Shown: positions 12,504-14,313 of the stretch, piece after piece | How the letters are laid out: every line of letters starts with the position of its first letter | Numbering within the stretch: position 1 is the first letter of the stretch | Assembly (NCBI GenBank): GCA_023389425.1 | Contig: JAEWEK010000083.1 | Span: 1 to 14,313 of the forward strand | Reading direction: 5' to 3' | From: Pseudomonadota bacterium | GTDB taxonomy: Bacteria > Pseudomonadota > Gammaproteobacteria > Burkholderiales > Burkholderiaceae_D | DNA length: 14,313 nucleotides | The notes under the pieces: generated by a model | Told to the model about the DNA's origin: nothing | What the model saw: only the letters and a program-made list of their open reading frames with translations | The model's database searches: none | Translations under genes and position numbers: made by a program

Positions 12504-12932
12504 TTAGATCTCGAGTGCTTTGGGTTGCTGGGCGCTGTGCGGGTGCGTGCCTTCCGCATACACTTTCAGCTTCTTGAACATCGCGTAGCCGAGCGGGCCC
12601 TTGGGCAGCATGCCCTTGACAGCCTTCTCCAGCGCACGACCCGGAAAACGCTGTTGCATTTTCAGGAAGTTGGTTTCGTAGATACCGCCCGGGTAGCCCG
12701 AGTGACGGAAATACTTCTTGTCGTTGGCTTTGGTGCCGGTCACGCGCAGCTTGCCTGCGTTGACGACGACGATGAAGTCGCCCGTGTCGACGTGCGGAGT
12801 GAATTCCGGTTTGTGTTTGCCGCGCAGTCGGAGTGCCACTTCGCTGGCAACACGTCCGAGGACCAAGTCCGTCGCGTCAATCACGAACCAGTCGCGCTGG
12901 ACTTCATGTCCTTTAGCGGAAAAAGTTTTCAT
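12504..12932 (-). CDS. rplM: 50S ribosomal protein L13
   Basis: Early-assembly large-subunit protein. The 142 residues are the exact usual length. It shows MKTFSAKGHEVQRDWFVIDA at the start, LGRVASEVALRLRGKHKP, the HVDTGDFIVVVNA block, the YFRHSGYPGG segment and the MLPKGPLG motif diagnostic of L13. GGAAG just upstream of the ATG serves as ribosome-binding site. It is first in the rplM-rpsI operon behind a strong sigma70-like promoter and a leader of about 100 bases. In E. coli this operon is autoregulated by L13; the leader here has a TCCGC / GCGGA dyad, but I cannot tell whether it is an L13 target. Confidence 0.99.
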   Translation of the reverse strand: MKTFSAKGHEVQRDWFVIDATDLVLGRVASEVALRLRGKHKPEFTPHVDTGDFIVVVNAGKLRVTGTKANDKKYFRHSGYPGGIYETNFLKMQQRFPGRALEKAVKGMLPKGPLGYAMFKKLKVYAEGTHPHSAQQPKALEI

Positions 12933-13041
12933 GTTGACTTCCTAAATAGGGATTAATTGCTCAAATTGCCTTGGTGGTTCCGCACCGCATGCGAGCGGAC
13001 TCGACCTTATTGTCTTTTCCTGAGCAAACGGAAAGCCTACG

Positions 13042-13071
13042 ATCATAGCCCAGTTACGGTCTCCGCGTCAA
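13042..13071 (-). promoter_or_regulatory. Sigma70-type promoter of rplM-rpsI
   Basis: On the minus strand a -35 TTGACG (13071-13066), an 18-base spacer and a -10 TATGAT (13047-13042) each match consensus at five of six positions. Initiation would be near 13035, leaving a leader of about 100 bases that includes a TCCGC / GCGGA dyad around a CGCATGCG palindrome. This is the best-formed -35/-10 pair in the window, as expected for ribosomal proteins. Confidence 0.75.
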
Positions 13072-13165
13072 CCCGGCCTTGCCCAGGCGCGCACCGTCCG
13101 CAACACCATTGTTCAATCCCGCTTAAATTGCGATTAGGCAACTCGATTTACAGTAGGAAAGTTAA

Positions 13166-13195
13166 TTGACCAGTCGGATCATGACAAATTACTAT
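13166..13195 (+). promoter_or_regulatory. Candidate promoter of the secreted hydrolase gene
   Basis: A -35 TTGACC (13166-13171), an 18-base spacer and a -10 TACTAT (13190-13195) would start transcription near 13202, about 21 bases before the GTG start. A perfect dyad GATCAT-N11-ATGATC (13177-13199) overlaps the spacer and -10, placed where a repressor could act. The 290-base gap between rplM and this gene holds the two divergent promoters and leaders only; no gene is supported in it. Confidence 0.5.
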
Positions 13196-13222
13196 GATCG
13201 AAATTCCCCATCAGGAGTGCAT

Positions 13223-14313
13223 GTGAGAAAAAATCTGTTCGTGGCGGCCCTGCTCGGGATGGGGCTGTGGGGCCCCGCCGGCGCCGCGCCCAAGGGCAGC
13301 AGCTGCCACCTGGCCGGCGCCGAAGAAGCGTTGCGCTGCGTGACCGTCCCGGTTGCGCTCGACTATGCCACCCCCCAGTCCGGCAGCATCAAGCTGCATG
13401 TGACGGTCGCGCCCTCTTTCCGCGAGGCCGCCAGGCCCGACCCCCTGTTCGTGCTGGCCGGCGGCCCCGGCCAGGCCGGCAGCGAAGTGATCCAGCTGCT
13501 GTCCACCGCCTTCAAGCGCGCCCGCGCCACCCGCGACATCGTGTTCATCGACCAGCGCGGCACCGGCCTGTCGGGCAAGCTCGATTGCGACGACAAGGCC
13601 GCCACCGAGGATACGCTGACCGACGCCCAGCAGGACGACGAGGTGCGCGGCTGCATCGCGCGCTCGAAGGCCTCGTTCAAGGACTACACCACGGCCAATG
13701 CCGCGCGCGACATCGACCAGGTGCGGCTCGCCCTGGGCTACGGCCAGGTCAACCTGTGGGGCGGCTCCTACGGCACCCGGCTGGCCCAGGCCTATGCGCG
13801 GGCGTTCCCGAACCAGGTCCGTTCGCTGGTGCTGGACGGCGTGGCCGCGCCGGACCAGGTGATCCCGGCCGGCGGCCGCGACAGCCAGGCCACGCTCGAC
13901 AAGCTGTTCGAACAGTGCGCGCTCGATGCCGGCTGCCGCAAGGCCTTCCCGAACCTGCGCGCCGAGTTCATGGCGCTGGCCAGGAAGGTCGAGGGCGGCG
14001 TCAAGGTCACGATGGCCGACCCGCGCACCGCGGCCCCGGTGACGGTGAACATGACCAGCAGCCGCTATCTCGGCACCATCCACGCGATGCTGTATTCGCC
14101 GGCCGACGCGCGCCGCATCCCCTTCCTGGTGCACAGCGCCTATCTCGGCCGCTGGGAGCCCTTCGTCGCGCGCCGCAACCTGGTGTCCGATTTTTCGACC
14201 GAAGGCGGGGGCGCGATCCTGCTGCACCTGGCCGTGGTGTGCGCCGAGGACGTGCCGCGCCTGACGCCGGAGCTGCTGGCATCCGACGCCGCCTTCATCA
14301 CCAGGCCCACCAT
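13223..14313 (+). CDS. Secreted alpha/beta hydrolase, tripeptidyl aminopeptidase-like (3' end cut by window edge)
   Basis: Predicted exported serine hydrolase of the S33/TAP-like group, probably cleaving N-terminal residues from peptides; the substrate is unproven. The 363 visible codons reach the window end without a stop, and family members run to about 450-550 residues. A short signal peptide is clear (RKNLFVAALLGMGLW, then AGA-AP as cleavage site near residue 21). The oxyanion-loop motif LAGGPGQAG spans 78-86, DQRGTGLSG 110-118, and the nucleophile elbow GGSYGT 180-185 places Ser at 182. VVCAEDV matches the TAP-like region before the C-terminal domain. Asp and His of the triad lie beyond the window. 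The start is GTG at 13223, five bases after AGGAG; the ATG at 13221 is followed at once by TGA and cannot be the start. It is divergent from rplM. Confidence 0.88.
   Translation, partial: MRKNLFVAALLGMGLWGPAGAAPKGSSCHLAGAEEALRCVTVPVALDYATPQSGSIKLHVTVAPSFREAARPDPLFVLAGGPGQAGSEVIQLLSTAFKRARATRDIVFIDQRGTGLSGKLDCDDKAATEDTLTDAQQDDEVRGCIARSKASFKDYTTANAARDIDQVRLALGYGQVNLWGGSYGTRLAQAYARAFPNQVRSLVLDGVAAPDQVIPAGGRDSQATLDKLFEQCALDAGCRKAFPNLRAEFMALARKVEGGVKVTMADPRTAAPVTVNMTSSRYLGTIHAMLYSPADARRIPFLVHSAYLGRWEPFVARRNLVSDFSTEGGGAILLHLAVVCAEDVPRLTPELLASDAAFITRPT

Noticed and set aside
12957..13169. 70-codon plus-strand frame between rplM and the hydrolase
   Set aside because: It lies across the rplM leader and promoter, has no ribosome-binding site and no recognisable protein features.

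Overview
The window looks like a stretch of core chromosome from a high-GC betaproteobacterium, most likely Oxalobacteraceae (Massilia/Telluria/Duganella type). This rests on the protein sequences (77-residue Fis, beta-type ErpA, RuvC, TyrRS), the strong G/C third-position bias, and gene order as I remember it from Burkholderiales; it was not tested by a search. No phage, plasmid, insertion sequence, CRISPR array, tRNA or rRNA gene was seen. Genes are close-packed and the longest gap is under 300 bases.

Left block (1-6945, all minus strand, so transcription runs right to left): tyrS and dtd overlap by an ATGA junction, followed by a PEBP/YbhB-like protein, a histidine phosphatase, dusB, fis, purH and finally ruvC, which is cut by the window edge just before its stop. 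The block mixes tRNA charging and quality control (tyrS, dtd), tRNA dihydrouridylation (dusB), nucleoid control (fis), the last two steps of IMP synthesis (purH) and Holliday-junction resolution (ruvC). ruvC has its own promoter region with a perfect CTGT-N8-ACAG LexA box, so it is probably an SOS gene separate from purH.

Middle (6946-9657, plus strand): divergent from tyrS, a good extended -10 promoter drives a membrane-anchored M23 murein endopeptidase that ends in a strong intrinsic terminator. anmK (anhydro-MurNAc kinase) follows. The two genes form a wall-cutting and wall-recycling pair.

Right block (9815-12932, minus strand): rplM-rpsI is a ribosomal protein operon with a clear promoter and terminator. 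It is followed by argC, a bactofilin and erpA (Fe-S carrier). Divergent from rplM, at 13223, a secreted alpha/beta hydrolase of the tripeptidyl-aminopeptidase type starts at a GTG and runs off the window.

Three intergenic spots (606-682, 9701-9798, 11926-12029) carry the same palindromic unit (core GTTCCCGC-n4-GCGGGAAC or close variants), each time as an inverted pair. They look like a REP/BIME or dRS3-like dispersed repeat family. I found no convincing new multi-gene system. The observations most worth following up are the LexA box at ruvC, the paired REP elements, a low-GC mosaic patch inside tyrS, and the dyads in the rplM/hydrolase intergenic region.
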